A stretch of 41,723 nucleotides of DNA, from NCBI RefSeq assembly GCF_913055775.1, contig NZ_CAJXJX010000003.1:1-41723 (forward strand). The letters run 5' to 3'. How positions within the stretch are numbered: position 1 is the first letter of the stretch; each line of letters opens with the position of its first letter. A program made the translations under genes and the position numbers. The DNA is from an uncultured Demequina sp. GTDB lineage: Bacteria > Actinomycetota > Actinomycetes > Actinomycetales > Demequinaceae. Below, piece after piece: positions 23,874 through 33,270 of this stretch. The notes under the pieces are model-generated. The model was not told the origin of the DNA. It did not search any database and saw only the letters and a program-made list of their open reading frames with translations.

Positions 23874-25184
23874 CTAGAACTGTTCGGCCTCGGTGGACCC
23901 GGCCATCGCCAGGGTCGAGGCAGTGGGGTTGAGCGCGGTGGACACCCGGTCGAAGTAGCCGGTGCCCACCTCCGCCTGATGCTTGGTCGCGGTGTAGCCG
24001 CTGGCCTCCGAGGCGAACTCCGCCTCCTGAAGCTCGACGTACGCGCTCATCTGGGTCTGCGCGTAGCCCCTGGCGAGCTCGAACATGCCGTGGTTCAGCG
24101 AGTGGAATCCGGCCAGGGTGATGAACTGGAAGGCGTAGCCCATGGCGGCGAGCTCGCGCTGGAAGGACGCGATCTGCGCGTCGTCCAGGTGGCGGCGCCA
24201 GTTGAAGCTGGGCGAGCAGTTGTAGGCGAGCTGCTTGTCCGGGAACTCAGCATGGATCGACTCCGCGAAGCGGCGCGCCAGCTCGAGGTCGGGCGTCGCC
24301 GACTCGACCCAGAGCAGATCCGCATACGGCGCGTAGGCGTGTCCACGGGCGAGCACCGGATCGATGCCGGACCGGACCTCGAAGAAGCCCTCGGCCGTCC
24401 TGTCCCCGGTGAGGAATTCGCGGTCGCGCTCATCCGCGTCCGAGGTGATCAGCGTGGCGGCGAGCGCGTCGGTCCGGGCGATCACGATCGTGGGCGCGCC
24501 GGCGACGTCCGCCGCGAGCCGCGCGGCGTTGAGCGTGCGGATGTGCTGTGACGTGGGCACCAGCACCTTGCCGCCCATGTGCCCGCACTTCTTCTCGGAT
24601 GCCAGCTGGTCCTCCCAGTGCACGCCCGCGGCACCCGCCTGGATCATGCCGTGCATGAGCTCGTAGGCGTTGAGCGGCCCGCCGAAGCCCGCTTCGGCAT
24701 CAGCGACGATGGGCGCCATCCAGTCACGCGTCGCCTCCCCCAGCGAGGTCGACTCGATCTGCGAGGCACGCATCAGCGCGTTGTTGATGCGCCGCACGAC
24801 CGCGGGCACGGAGTTCGCGGGGTACAGGCTCTGGTCCGGGTAGGTCTGTCCCGACAGGTTCGCGTCGGCGGCGACCTGCCAGCCCGACAGGTAGATGGCC
24901 TTGAGGCCCGCGCGGATCTGCTGGACTGCCTGGCCACCGCTCAGAGCCCCGAGGGCGGAGATCCACTCCTCCGGGTTCTCGCGGTTCTCCTGGATCAGCT
25001 CCCACAGGCGCTCCGCACCGCGACGCGCGATGGTGGGATCCTCGCGAAACGCTCCGCGCAACGAGATGACCTCCTGAGCCGAGTAGTCGCGCTTGACACC
25101 CGCCCATCGAGGGTCGGTGGCCCACTGCGCCTCGAGCTCGAATGCGGTCTGGGTCTGGTCTCCTGGGCGGATGGTCGGGGACAT
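23874..25184 (-). CDS. aceA: Isocitrate lyase
   Basis: A 436-residue isocitrate lyase, which splits isocitrate into succinate and glyoxylate and so bypasses the CO2-losing steps of the TCA cycle. The signature [11 protein letters not shown] places the catalytic cysteine at C200. Other family stretches are [36 protein letters not shown] and SPSFNWRRH. The ATG at 25184 has AAGGAG seven bases before it; an in-frame extension upstream covers the regulatory region and ramB start and is not used. It is the first gene of aceA-aceB and divergent from a RamB-like regulator, with a TATGTT -10 candidate at 25235-25230. Confidence 0.97.
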   Translation of the reverse strand: MSPTIRPGDQTQTAFELEAQWATDPRWAGVKRDYSAQEVISLRGAFREDPTIARRGAERLWELIQENRENPEEWISALGALSGGQAVQQIRAGLKAIYLSGWQVAADANLSGQTYPDQSLYPANSVPAVVRRINNALMRASQIESTSLGEATRDWMAPIVADAEAGFGGPLNAYELMHGMIQAGAAGVHWEDQLASEKKCGHMGGKVLVPTSQHIRTLNAARLAADVAGAPTIVIARTDALAATLITSDADERDREFLTGDRTAEGFFEVRSGIDPVLARGHAYAPYADLLWVESATPDLELARRFAESIHAEFPDKQLAYNCSPSFNWRRHLDDAQIASFQRELAAMGYAFQFITLAGFHSLNHGMFELARGYAQTQMSAYVELQEAEFASEASGYTATKHQAEVGTGYFDRVSTALNPTASTLAMAGSTEAEQF

Positions 25185-25229
25185 CGTGGCTCCTTCGCCT
25201 CGTTGCGGTCGGTGTGGTCTCACATGACG

Positions 25230-25308
25230 AACATATGCAGACGATTCACGCTCGTTCCCCGCCAATCCGGCAGAACTTTCCACGATGTTCTGGACAGTGG
25301 AACTTCGC
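25230..25308. promoter_or_regulatory. aceA promoter and candidate RamB binding region
   Basis: The 141-base gap between aceA and the RamB-like gene holds TATGTT (25235-25230, leftward -10 candidate for aceA). Beyond it are two direct copies of GAACTT (25273-25278, 25300-25305), with an inverted TTCCAC (25278-25283) and GTGGAA (25297-25302) pair centred on 25290. GAAC and GTTC alternate through the block. This fits a symmetric operator read by the adjacent regulator, which in Corynebacterium glutamicum represses both aceA and itself. The match to the published RamB site is only loose. Confidence 0.5.
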
Positions 25309-25325
25309 GCTGGCACCATGGCGGC

Positions 25326-26813
25326 ATGGACACCGATGCCCAGCCCGCCGTCTCCGGCCTCGTCGACCAGCCCTCCGCCGATGGCCCTACGGCCCTCACC
25401 GTCGGGCGGCGCGTCCGGGCGGCGCGCCAGGCCAAGGGGTGGACGGTGCACCGGCTGGGCGAGGAGATCGGCCGGGCGGGGTCGCAGATCTCGGTCATCG
25501 AGAACGGTCGGCGCGAGCTCAAGCTGAGTGAGCTGCAGAACGTCGCGCGCGCGTTGGGCTGCGGTCTCGAGGAACTGCTCGATCCCTCTCCCCCGAGCCG
25601 CCGCGACGCGCTGGAGCTCGAGCTCGCGCGCGTGCAGTCAGGCCCACTCTTCGAGTCCCTGGATGTGCCCGAGCTCCCCGTGCGCAAGTCGCTGCCCGAC
25701 GAGGCGATCGAGACGGTGCTGGGGCTGCACCGCGCACTGCTCGCGGAGTTGGATCGGCATGCGTCCACACCCGAGGAGCTGCGACGCGCGAATACCGAGC
25801 TGCGTGCAGAGCAGCGCCGCCGAGCCAACCACTACCCCGAGCTGGAGCGCACCGCCGCGGGCCTGCTCGACGCGATCGATCACCGCGGCGGCCCCCTGTC
25901 GCACTCCGCCGCGTCGGCGCTCGCCCATCATCTCGGCTACTCCCTGCACTACGTCCACGACCTGCCGGTGACCACGCGCTCCGTCACCGACGACCGGCGC
26001 GGACGCATCTACCTGCCCATCCGGCAGTCGGGCAATGACCGGCGCGTGGTCCTGCTGCAGGCCCTGGCCGGCACCGTCCTCGAGCACGACGAGCCGGACA
26101 CCTACGAGCAGCTCCTGCGCCAGCGCGTCGCGACCAACTACCTCGCGGGTGCCCTGATGATGCCCGAACGGTCTGCCGTGGACCTGCTGGCGGCGGCCAA
26201 GGACGCCCGCGACCTGTCGGTGGAGGACCTTCGGGACGCCTTCTCGGTGAGCTACGAGACCGCGGCGCACCGGTTCTGCAACCTCGCCACCGAGCATCTG
26301 GGGCTTCCGGTGCACTTCCTCAAGGCCGATGCCTCCGGCATCGTGTCGAAGGCGTACGAGAACGACGATGTGACCTTCCCGCGCGACGCGCTGGGCCACA
26401 TCGAGGGCCAGCGCGTGTGCCGCAAGTGGAGCGCTCGTCAGGTCTTCGAGCGCGACGATCGCTACGGCATTTACCACCAGTACACGGACAAGCCCAACGG
26501 CACCTATTGGTGCACGTCCGCGGTGCAGTCCGATGCGGCCGGGGACTTCTCGGTGTCCGTGGGGACCCGCTACGAGCACACGAAGTGGTTCCGTGGGCGA
26601 GACACGCAGACTCGCCAGTCCTCGCACTGCCCCGATCCGGACTGCTGCCGCGAGCCGCGGCCCGAGCTCAGCACGCGCTGGGCGGGCAAGGTCCGGCCGT
26701 CAGCGCGGCTCAACTCGTCGCTGCTCGCCGCGGCGCCGTCCGGCTCCGCCACCGGCGTGGACCGGGTCGCCGTGTACGAGTTCCTCGACCGCCACGCCGA
26801 CGCGGAGTCCTGA
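25326..26813 (+). CDS. ramB: RamB-like regulator of acetate metabolism (XRE + short-chain acyl regulator)
   Basis: A 495-residue regulator. Residues 23-86 are an XRE-type helix-turn-helix ([20 protein letters not shown]...[15 protein letters not shown]). The middle, about 200-290, is an IrrE/ImmA-like domain whose HExxH is not kept ([24 protein letters not shown]). The C-terminal 150 residues form the short-chain fatty acyl regulator domain, with conserved cysteines in [13 protein letters not shown] and CPDPDCCRE that may bind metal. RamB in Corynebacterium glutamicum represses aceA, aceB and ackA-pta on glucose. Position beside aceA supports the same role. No Shine-Dalgarno is evident before the ATG; CACCAT ends six bases before it. 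Its stop is five bases from that of the convergent thiolase gene. Confidence 0.9.
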   Translation: MDTDAQPAVSGLVDQPSADGPTALTVGRRVRAARQAKGWTVHRLGEEIGRAGSQISVIENGRRELKLSELQNVARALGCGLEELLDPSPPSRRDALELELARVQSGPLFESLDVPELPVRKSLPDEAIETVLGLHRALLAELDRHASTPEELRRANTELRAEQRRRANHYPELERTAAGLLDAIDHRGGPLSHSAASALAHHLGYSLHYVHDLPVTTRSVTDDRRGRIYLPIRQSGNDRRVVLLQALAGTVLEHDEPDTYEQLLRQRVATNYLAGALMMPERSAVDLLAAAKDARDLSVEDLRDAFSVSYETAAHRFCNLATEHLGLPVHFLKADASGIVSKAYENDDVTFPRDALGHIEGQRVCRKWSARQVFERDDRYGIYHQYTDKPNGTYWCTSAVQSDAAGDFSVSVGTRYEHTKWFRGRDTQTRQSSHCPDPDCCREPRPELSTRWAGKVRPSARLNSSLLAAAPSGSATGVDRVAVYEFLDRHADAES

Positions 26814-26818
26814 GCGGT

Positions 26819-28000
26819 TCAGGCGCGCAGCAGCAGAGCGTCTCCCTGACCGCCTCCGCCGCACAGCGCGACGACGGCCGTGCCGCCTCCACGCCTCGCC
26901 AACTCATGGGCCGCATGGACCACCAGTCGTGCGCCCGAGGCGCCCACCGGATGCCCCACCGCGATGCCGCCGCCGTGGATGTTCACGCGCTCGGCGTCGA
27001 CGCCCAGCATCGACTGCGACCGCGCCACCACCGCGCCGAAGGCCTCGTTGATCTCGACCATGTCGATGTCGCGCGCGTCAATGCCGTCAGCGGCACAGGC
27101 GGCCTCGATCGCGCGAGCCGGCTGCTCCTGCAGCGACGGATCCGGGCCTGCCACCTGCCCGTGCGCACCGAGGACGGCCATGACGGCCCAGCCCTCCCGC
27201 TCGGCGCGCTCCCGCGTGGTCAGCACCACCGCGGCCGCGCCGTCGGAGATCTGCGAGGCGTTGCCCGCAGTGATCGAGCCCTCGGGCGAGAATGCGGGCC
27301 GCAGCCGGGCCAGCGCAACGGCCGTCGTGTCGCCACGCACGCCCTCGTCGACGGTCACCTCGACGTCGTCTCCGCGTCGCTGCGGAACCGTCACTGGCTC
27401 GATCTCGCCATCAAAGATGCCCGCGGCCTGGGCCTCTGCGGCTCGCTCGTGAGAGCGCGCCGCCCACGCGTCCTGGTCTTCCCGGCTCACCCCGAAGTGC
27501 GCGTTGTGCCGCTCGGTCGAGGCACCCATCGAGTCCCGCTCGAAGGCGTCCGTGAGGGCGTCGTGCGCCAGGTGGTCAAGGACCTCGATGCTGCCGTAGC
27601 GCCACCCGGAGCGGGATCCCGGCATCAGGTGAGGTGCCAGGGACATCGACTCCATGCCGCCAGCGACGGCGACCTCGACCTCGCCCAGGCGGATCATGCG
27701 TGCGGCGTCGATCACGGCCGACAGCCCGGACAGGCACACCCGGTTCACCGTGCCGGCGGGGACGCTCCACGGGATGCCCGCCGCGATGGACGCCTGCCGG
27801 GCGGGGTTCTGCCCGCACCCCGCCTGCAGGACCTGCCCCATCACGACCGCGTCGACGTGCTCGGCATCGGCTCCCGCGCGCCGCAGCGCACCGCGAATCG
27901 CCGTCGCGCCCAGCTCGTGCGCTGGCACACCCGACAGAGAACCCTGCAGCTTCCCTTGCGCCGTGCGCGCCGCGCCGACGATGACGACCTCGGCGCTCAC
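26819..28000 (-). CDS. atoB: Acetyl-CoA C-acetyltransferase (biosynthetic/degradative thiolase)
   Basis: A 393-residue thiolase of AtoB/PhaA size. Catalytic residues are C89 (NRVCLSG), H350 ([10 protein letters not shown]) and C380 (LCGGGGQG), with EINEAF at 316-321. It splits acetoacetyl-CoA with CoA into two acetyl-CoA. The start is a GTG overlapping the CoA-transferase B stop (GTGA). It is the last gene of the twelve-gene leftward operon and finishes the route from 3-hydroxybutyrate to acetyl-CoA. No terminator is visible in the five bases between its stop and that of ramB, so the two transcripts must overlap. A 3-oxoadipyl-CoA thiolase (PcaF) is the main alternative. Confidence 0.92.
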   Translation of the reverse strand: MSAEVVIVGAARTAQGKLQGSLSGVPAHELGATAIRGALRRAGADAEHVDAVVMGQVLQAGCGQNPARQASIAAGIPWSVPAGTVNRVCLSGLSAVIDAARMIRLGEVEVAVAGGMESMSLAPHLMPGSRSGWRYGSIEVLDHLAHDALTDAFERDSMGASTERHNAHFGVSREDQDAWAARSHERAAEAQAAGIFDGEIEPVTVPQRRGDDVEVTVDEGVRGDTTAVALARLRPAFSPEGSITAGNASQISDGAAAVVLTTRERAEREGWAVMAVLGAHGQVAGPDPSLQEQPARAIEAACAADGIDARDIDMVEINEAFGAVVARSQSMLGVDAERVNIHGGGIAVGHPVGASGARLVVHAAHELARRGGGTAVVALCGGGGQGDALLLRA

Positions 28001-28647
28001 GCGGCCACCTTGATGGTCAGCGGCGCGCCGGTGGCGGCCTCGACCTCAGCGACGGTCACCCCGGGCGCGATCTCCACGAGCTCGAGGCCCTCAGACGTCA
28101 CGTCGATCACCGCAAGGTCAGTGATGATGCGGTCCACGACGGCCTTGCCAGTGAGGGGCAGTGTGCACTGCTCGACGATCTTGTGGCTGCCATCGCGCGC
28201 GACGTGCTCCATCAGCACGATCACCTTGCGAGCACCGTGGACCAGGTCCATCGCGCCGCCCGGGCCCTTGACCATCTTCCCCGGGATCATCCAGTTCGCG
28301 AGGTCTCCGCCGCTCGACACCTGCATGCCTCCCAGGATCGCGGCGTCGATCTTGCCGCCGCGGATCATGCCGAAGCTCGTGGCGGAGTCGAAGTACGCGG
28401 CACCCGGCAGCACCGTCACGGTCTCCTTGCCGGCGTTGATGAGGTCGGGGTCCACCTCGTCCTCGGTGGGGTACGGCCCCACGCCCAGGATCCCGTTCTC
28501 GGACTGCAGCACCACGGTGACGCCGGGCGGCAGGTGATTGGGCACGAGCGTCGGGAGCCCGATGCCCAGGTTGACGTACGAGCCGTCCGCCAGCTCTCGC
28601 GCCGCGCGGGCGGCCATCTCGGTCCGGGTGAGCGCCACGGCGATCAC
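27997..28647 (-). CDS. scoB: 3-oxoacid CoA-transferase subunit B
   Basis: A 216-residue beta subunit of succinyl-CoA:3-oxoacid CoA-transferase. The active-site glutamate is E50 in [10 protein letters not shown], which forms the covalent CoA thioester; [13 protein letters not shown] and [27 protein letters not shown] are family hallmarks. With subunit A it moves CoA from succinyl-CoA to acetoacetate. It starts at a GTG overlapping the stop of subunit A (GTGA) and its own stop overlaps the GTG of the thiolase. Length is normal. The two subunits are separate, as is usual in bacteria. Confidence 0.94.
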   Translation of the reverse strand: MIAVALTRTEMAARAARELADGSYVNLGIGLPTLVPNHLPPGVTVVLQSENGILGVGPYPTEDEVDPDLINAGKETVTVLPGAAYFDSATSFGMIRGGKIDAAILGGMQVSSGGDLANWMIPGKMVKGPGGAMDLVHGARKVIVLMEHVARDGSHKIVEQCTLPLTGKAVVDRIITDLAVIDVTSEGLELVEIAPGVTVAEVEAATGAPLTIKVAA

Positions 28648-29420
28648 GCTCCTTCCGCGGCGGACACGGTCCGCCTCTCGATGCGCTTCTCGATGCCGAC
28701 GCCCACCTCGAGCACCCGATGCACGAAGACGCCGGGCAGATGCACCTCATCGGGACCGATCTCGCCCGGCTCGACCAGCTCCTCGACCTGCGCCACGCAG
28801 ACGCGACCGGCCATCGCGGCGAGGGGGTTGAAGTTGCGGGCCGACTTGTCGAAGACCAGGTTGCCGTGCCGGTCGCCACGGCGCGCGTGCACCAGGGCGT
28901 AGTCCGTCACGATGGACTCCTCCAGCACGTACTCACGCTCGCGCCCGTCGACGGTGAAGGTCCTGACCTCCTTGGGCTCGGAGGCGACCGCGACGCCGCC
29001 CGCACCGTCGTAGCGCAACGGGAGCCCGCCATCGGCCATCTGAGTCCCCACGCCGGTGGTCGTGAAGAACGCTGCGATGCCCGCACCGCCGGCGCGGAGC
29101 TTCTCGGCGAGCGTGCCCTGGGGCGTGAGCTCCACCTCGAGATCCCCCGACAGGAACTGGCGCTCGAAGTCCTTGTTCTCCCCAACATACGACGACGTCA
29201 TCTTGCGAATGCGCTGCGCTCGCAGCAGGAGCCCCAGGCCCCAGTCGTCCACGCCGCAGTTGTTCGACACGATCGACAGATCGCGCGTGCCCTGCGCCAG
29301 CAGTGCGGTGATCAGCGCCATGGGATTGCCGCACAGCCCGAACCCGCCCACGGCCAAGGAAGCGCCATCCGGGATGTCCGAGACGGCCTCCATGGCCGAT
29401 CCGATGGTCTTGTCGATCAT
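28644..29420 (-). CDS. scoA: 3-oxoacid CoA-transferase subunit A
   Basis: A 258-residue alpha subunit. The CoA-binding glycine loop [10 protein letters not shown] is at 23-32; [31 protein letters not shown] and [20 protein letters not shown] follow in the usual order, and the end has [27 protein letters not shown]. These match succinyl-CoA:acetoacetate transferases more closely than 3-oxoadipate transferases as I recall them. The ATG overlaps the stop of the hydrolase gene (ATGA). Pairs with subunit B just downstream. Confidence 0.94.
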   Translation of the reverse strand: MIDKTIGSAMEAVSDIPDGASLAVGGFGLCGNPMALITALLAQGTRDLSIVSNNCGVDDWGLGLLLRAQRIRKMTSSYVGENKDFERQFLSGDLEVELTPQGTLAEKLRAGGAGIAAFFTTTGVGTQMADGGLPLRYDGAGGVAVASEPKEVRTFTVDGREREYVLEESIVTDYALVHARRGDRHGNLVFDKSARNFNPLAAMAGRVCVAQVEELVEPGEIGPDEVHLPGVFVHRVLEVGVGIEKRIERRTVSAAEGA

Positions 29421-30331
29421 GCGAGGGCTCCCTTCTTCGCGGCCTCGATCTCCTCCGCGGCGAGCGCCGCGACCATGCGACCCCCGTCCGGCGACATCAC
29501 GATGGTGTAGTGGTTGAAGCCGTCGATGCGCTGGTGCTCGATCGCCGGCAGATCCGCGAGGACGCGCTCGAGGTAGTCCGGGGCATAGAGGCCCGGTTCC
29601 TCGTTCAGCAGTCCTCGCCCGACCGTCACGAGCCGCATAGGTGGCTCCACCGCCGCGATGGCGTCGCGCAGCGCGTTCCCCTCGATCATGTCGGCGGTGT
29701 CCGCCACCGTGACCTCCAACGAGGTCGCGGCGCGGTACTCCTCTCCCTCGGGCACCAGGTCGTACGCGAAGTAGGCCTCCAGCTGCTCATCCCACGATGC
29801 CGCGAACGCCGGGTGCGGTCGCCAGTAGTCGAGATAGGCGTCGAGATCCGCGAACCTCATCGACAGCCGCTCGGCGGTGGGACCCAGGATCGCGCCCACG
29901 AGCACCTCGGGGGGCACGTTGGCCGGCACGTCGAGCGGCAGCCCGCCGTCGACCAGCAGGGTGCGGGCGACGCGGTCGGGGTGCCGATGCGCGAGCACCA
30001 TGGCGACGAAGCCACCCATGGAGTGGCCCACGACGGTGGCACTCTCGACGCCCAGGGCGTCAAGCGCGGCGACGATGTCATCGGCGTGCGCGGCCATGCC
30101 TGCGGCCGAGCCCACACCCGCGCTGCGCCCGCGCCCCCGCAGGTCCGGGGCGATCACCAGCGCGTTCGACAGGTGCGGCACCACGTGCGCGAAGGCCAGG
30201 TGCGACGCGGTGACACCGTGGATGAGGACCACGGCGCCGTCGCTGTCCCCACCGTCGGGCTCCCACACGCCCACGCGCAGATCGCCCCCGTCGACCGCGA
30301 CGTCGAGCGTCCGATAGTGCTGACCCGTCAT
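29417..30331 (-). CDS. Alpha/beta hydrolase
   Basis: A 304-residue alpha/beta-hydrolase fold enzyme. LIHGVTASHLAF (36-47) forms the oxyanion-hole region, GHSMGG (102-107) places the nucleophile at S104, and GFNHYTIVM near the C terminus supplies the catalytic histidine. No signal peptide is present, so it acts in the cytoplasm. The start overlaps the dehydrogenase stop (ATGA) and its stop overlaps scoA. In this operon it may open an ester, such as a 3-hydroxybutyrate dimer or another ester brought in by the ABC transporter, or a lactone. The substrate is inference; the fold is clear. Confidence 0.88.
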   Translation of the reverse strand: MTGQHYRTLDVAVDGGDLRVGVWEPDGGDSDGAVVLIHGVTASHLAFAHVVPHLSNALVIAPDLRGRGRSAGVGSAAGMAAHADDIVAALDALGVESATVVGHSMGGFVAMVLAHRHPDRVARTLLVDGGLPLDVPANVPPEVLVGAILGPTAERLSMRFADLDAYLDYWRPHPAFAASWDEQLEAYFAYDLVPEGEEYRAATSLEVTVADTADMIEGNALRDAIAAVEPPMRLVTVGRGLLNEEPGLYAPDYLERVLADLPAIEHQRIDGFNHYTIVMSPDGGRMVAALAAEEIEAAKKGALA

Positions 30332-31080
30332 CGCGCCGTCCAGCCGCCGTCGATCGTGTAGGACGCCCCCGTGACCATGCCGGCGTGGTCGGACGCGAGC
30401 CAGCTCGCGAGCGACGCGACCTCGCGCGGTTCCACCAGGCGCTTGACGGCGGTCTCTGTCAGCATGATCCGCTCGACCACCTCGCCCTCGGGGATCCCGT
30501 GAACGCGCGCCTGATCCGCGATCTGCTTCTCGACGAGCGGCGTGCGCACATAGGCCGGGTCGATGCAGTTGGACGTGACGCCGTGCGGCCCGCCCTCGAG
30601 CGCTGTGACCTTGGACAGGCCCTCCAGCCCGTGCTTGGCTGACACGTAGGCCGACTTGAACGCGCTTGCGCGCAGCCCGTGGACGCTCGAGATGTTGAGG
30701 ATCCGCCCCCAGCCGCGCTCGTACATCCCCGGCAGCACCGCCCGGATGAGCAGGAACGGCGAGACGAGCATGAGGTCGTGGATGAAGCGGAAGGCCGCCG
30801 GGTCGAAGCTCTCGAGGGGCGACACCCGCTGGATGCCCGCGTTGTTGACCAGGATGTCTGCGTCGAGCTCGACCGTCTCGAGCGCCGTCGTGTCCGCCAG
30901 GTCGACCTGCCAGGCCTCTCCCCCGACCTCCGCTGCGACGGCCGCAGCGGCATCGCCGTCGATGTCAGCGACGGTCACTGTCGCCCCGAGCCGGGCGAAC
31001 TCCTCGACGCACGCACGCCCGATGCCACTCGCGCCGCCGGTGACGATCGCTCGCCTGCCCTCGAGTCCCCTGTCCGCCAT
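30328..31080 (-). CDS. bdhA: 3-hydroxybutyrate dehydrogenase (SDR family)
   Basis: A 250-residue short-chain dehydrogenase. TGGASGIG (14-21) binds NAD, DILVNNAGIQRVSPLE covers the NAG motif, and ISSVHGLRASAFKSAYVSAKHGL holds S132, Y145 and K149. The SSVHGLxAS...KSAYVSAKHG run is characteristic of (R)-3-hydroxybutyrate dehydrogenases, which oxidise 3-hydroxybutyrate to acetoacetate with NAD. The ATG overlaps the tetR stop (TGATG); a GTG one codon earlier is also possible. Immediately upstream of the hydrolase and CoA-transferase genes, so its product acetoacetate would go straight to ScoAB. Confidence 0.9.
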   Translation of the reverse strand: MADRGLEGRRAIVTGGASGIGRACVEEFARLGATVTVADIDGDAAAAVAAEVGGEAWQVDLADTTALETVELDADILVNNAGIQRVSPLESFDPAAFRFIHDLMLVSPFLLIRAVLPGMYERGWGRILNISSVHGLRASAFKSAYVSAKHGLEGLSKVTALEGGPHGVTSNCIDPAYVRTPLVEKQIADQARVHGIPEGEVVERIMLTETAVKRLVEPREVASLASWLASDHAGMVTGASYTIDGGWTAR

Positions 31081-31736
31081 CACTCATCGCCTCCCTGCGT
31101 GCGCCGGCCTCCCAGCGCGTTGTCGATGAAGCGCATCATGGAGTCGAACACCTCGTCGTCGAGGGCCGCCGGTGCGCCGTTCACGTCGCGGTCCCACAGC
31201 AGGAACCTCATGCCGATCAGCTCGCCCACGCCCATGAGCGCCCATGCCGCGACGTGCGGGTCGAGCCGAGGGTCGATGTCGCCGTCGGACTGCGCCCGGG
31301 CCAGGCCCTGACGGTAGCCCTCGACGATGCGCTCGTAGTGGAGCTTGAGCGTGGGAGGCGAGACGAACTCGGCCTCGCGCACCACGCGATAGAGGGCCGG
31401 GTGCTCGGCGGTGAACCGGAAGAAGCCTGCGAATCCGGCGCGCTCTGCCTCGATGCGCGTCGTCGCGCCTTCCATCTCCTCGGACATCGAGCGCCGGACC
31501 CGCTGGTTGAGGTCCAGCACCAGGTCCTCGAAGATCGCCTGCTTGGTCTCGAAGTACAGGTAGAACGTGCCGAGACCGATCCCGGCGTGCTCCGTGATCT
31601 TCACGATCGACGCCTCGTGATACCCCAGTTCCGCGAAGACATGCTCGGCGGCATCCAGCAGCCGAGCCCGGGTCTTCTCGCCGCGAGCGGTCAGCGGACG
31701 GCCTGCCGTGGACAGCGACTGCTCATCGGTAGTCAT
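31080..31736 (-). CDS. TetR-family regulator inside the 3-hydroxybutyrate operon
   Basis: A 218-residue TetR protein. The helix-turn-helix spans about residues 22-68, with YHEASIVKITEHAGIGLGTF and YLYFETKQAIFEDLV; the rest is a helical ligand domain (FFRFTAEHPALYRVVREAEFVSPP). The ATG has AGGAGG six bases upstream and overlaps the ligase stop by 14 bases; its stop overlaps bdhA. Being co-transcribed with its probable targets suggests autoregulation. The palindrome at 38064-38087 in front of the first gene is the best candidate operator. The ligand is unknown, perhaps an acyl-CoA of the pathway. Confidence 0.93.
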   Translation of the reverse strand: MTTDEQSLSTAGRPLTARGEKTRARLLDAAEHVFAELGYHEASIVKITEHAGIGLGTFYLYFETKQAIFEDLVLDLNQRVRRSMSEEMEGATTRIEAERAGFAGFFRFTAEHPALYRVVREAEFVSPPTLKLHYERIVEGYRQGLARAQSDGDIDPRLDPHVAAWALMGVGELIGMRFLLWDRDVNGAPAALDDEVFDSMMRFIDNALGGRRTQGGDE

Positions 31737-33270
31737 GGCTGGCCTCCTCCATCATCCGCGCGGCGCGTTCACGCAGCTGGGCGCGAGCGACCTTGTGCGG
31801 TCCCGCGGTCGGCAGCGCCGCCACGATCTCGATGTGACCGGGGACCTTGAAGCCTGCGAGGCGCGACCGGGCATGTGCGCGCAGCTCATCCGCGGACAGC
31901 GCCGCACCACCGCGCGGCACCACGAAGGCGACTCCGCGCTCACCCCACACGGGGTCAGGTGCTCCCACCACGGCCACCTCCGCAACCAGCGGGTGCAGCG
32001 CAAGCGCGGCCTCGACCTCCGCGGGCGCGACGTTCTCCCCGCCGGAGATGTAGATCTCCTTGAGCCGCCCCACGATCGCGTAGTCACCGTCCGCATCGCG
32101 ATGCGCCAGATCCCCCGTGCGCAGCCACTCGCCGTGCATGGCGTCGGCGGTGGCCACGGGATCGTCCAGGTAGCCCGCGAACACCGACGGCCCCCGCACC
32201 CACAGTTCCCCGGTCGACTCGCCCTCGAGCGCAAGCCCGGTATCCGGGTCGGCGATCATCACCTCGACGTGCGGGTAGGGCCTGCCGACGGTTCCGGGCC
32301 CCGCGTCGGCCAGCCCGGCGGGCACATGCAGCACGTTGGGACCGGCTTCGGTCAGGCCGTATCCGGCCGTCAGGCGAATGCCGCGCGCTGCCCACGCGTC
32401 GGCGACGTCCTCGGTCAGTGGCGCCCCTCCCACCACGACGAGGCGCAGCGTCTCGAGGCGGGCCTGAGGCCACGAGGCATCGTCCGCGAGCATCCGGTAT
32501 TGAGTCGGCACTCCCATCATCGTGGTGACGCCGCGCTCGCCGATCAGCCGCAGCGCTCGCGACGGCTCGAACGACGATTCCAGCACGACCGTCGCCCCCG
32601 CCCACCACGCCAGCAGCGGCTGGACGTTCCACGCGGCGACGTGGAACTGCGGCAGGATCGCGAGCACCACGTCGTCGGCGGTGAGCGGCAGTGCCTGCTG
32701 CAGCGCGAGGTTGTTCCAGAAGCAGTTCTCGTGGGTCAGCACCACGCCCTTGGGCTCGGCCGCCGAGCCGGAGGTGAAGATCACCAGGAGCGGGTCCGAG
32801 TCCCGCACGGGCCGCGCTGTGACGGGCTGGCGCGCAGCAGGCACGTGCGCCTCGATGCCGGACGTGCCGAGCGTCTGCTGAGGCGCGGCACTCCCGGCGA
32901 TGCGCGTGGCCTCCATGGCGAGCGTCGAGTGCTGCTCGTCGACGAGAATCAGCTCCGGAGCGGCGCGCTGCACCAGCGCGGAGAGCTCGGACGCCGTGAG
33001 GCGCCACGACAGCGGCACGAACGCCACTCCTGCCAGGGCGCACGCGAAGAACGCGATGACCTGGTCGGTCGAGCTCGCGGACACCGTCGCGATGCGGTGA
33101 CCCGGCCCATAGCCGGCGTCCCGCAGCCCCTGCGCCAGCGCATCGGCCCGCACCGCGAGTGTCCGGTAGTCGGTCGCGACACCGCGGTCGTCGATCGCGA
33201 TCCGCTCCGGGTGCTGAACGGCGCGATCGAGCAGGAAGCGCCCGATCGTGTGGCGCGTGGTCTCGGTCAT
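31723..33270 (-). CDS. Acyl-CoA synthetase (AMP-forming) of the Liv/3-hydroxybutyrate operon
   Basis: A 515-residue ANL-family ligase. The P-loop is FTSGSAAEPKGVVLTH, a divergent form with SAAE replacing TTGx but the lysine kept. AGYGLTEAGPNV and the hinge GRLKEIYISGGENVAPAEVEA follow. The C-terminal lysine lies in AGPHKVARAQL, where PHK replaces the common SGK. The start ATG overlaps the LivM stop (ATGA). It could activate the imported acid or acetoacetate, giving an ATP-driven alternative to ScoAB. The altered P-loop makes activity worth testing. Substrate unknown. Confidence 0.9.
   Translation of the reverse strand: MTETTRHTIGRFLLDRAVQHPERIAIDDRGVATDYRTLAVRADALAQGLRDAGYGPGHRIATVSASSTDQVIAFFACALAGVAFVPLSWRLTASELSALVQRAAPELILVDEQHSTLAMEATRIAGSAAPQQTLGTSGIEAHVPAARQPVTARPVRDSDPLLVIFTSGSAAEPKGVVLTHENCFWNNLALQQALPLTADDVVLAILPQFHVAAWNVQPLLAWWAGATVVLESSFEPSRALRLIGERGVTTMMGVPTQYRMLADDASWPQARLETLRLVVVGGAPLTEDVADAWAARGIRLTAGYGLTEAGPNVLHVPAGLADAGPGTVGRPYPHVEVMIADPDTGLALEGESTGELWVRGPSVFAGYLDDPVATADAMHGEWLRTGDLAHRDADGDYAIVGRLKEIYISGGENVAPAEVEAALALHPLVAEVAVVGAPDPVWGERGVAFVVPRGGAALSADELRAHARSRLAGFKVPGHIEIVAALPTAGPHKVARAQLRERAARMMEEASHDYR

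Noticed and set aside
26417-28537. A 706-codon forward frame across the ramB end, thiolase and CoA-transferase B.
   Set aside because: Antisense to clear catalytic motifs (NRVCLSG, SENGILG) and of low-complexity composition; a GC artefact.
26819-30331. Hydrolase, CoA-transferase and thiolase as protocatechuate genes (PcaD, PcaI, PcaJ, PcaF).
   Set aside because: No ring-cleavage genes are near, the transferase resembles succinyl-CoA:acetoacetate transferase, and a 3-hydroxybutyrate dehydrogenase sits in the same operon. Not excluded without a phylogeny.
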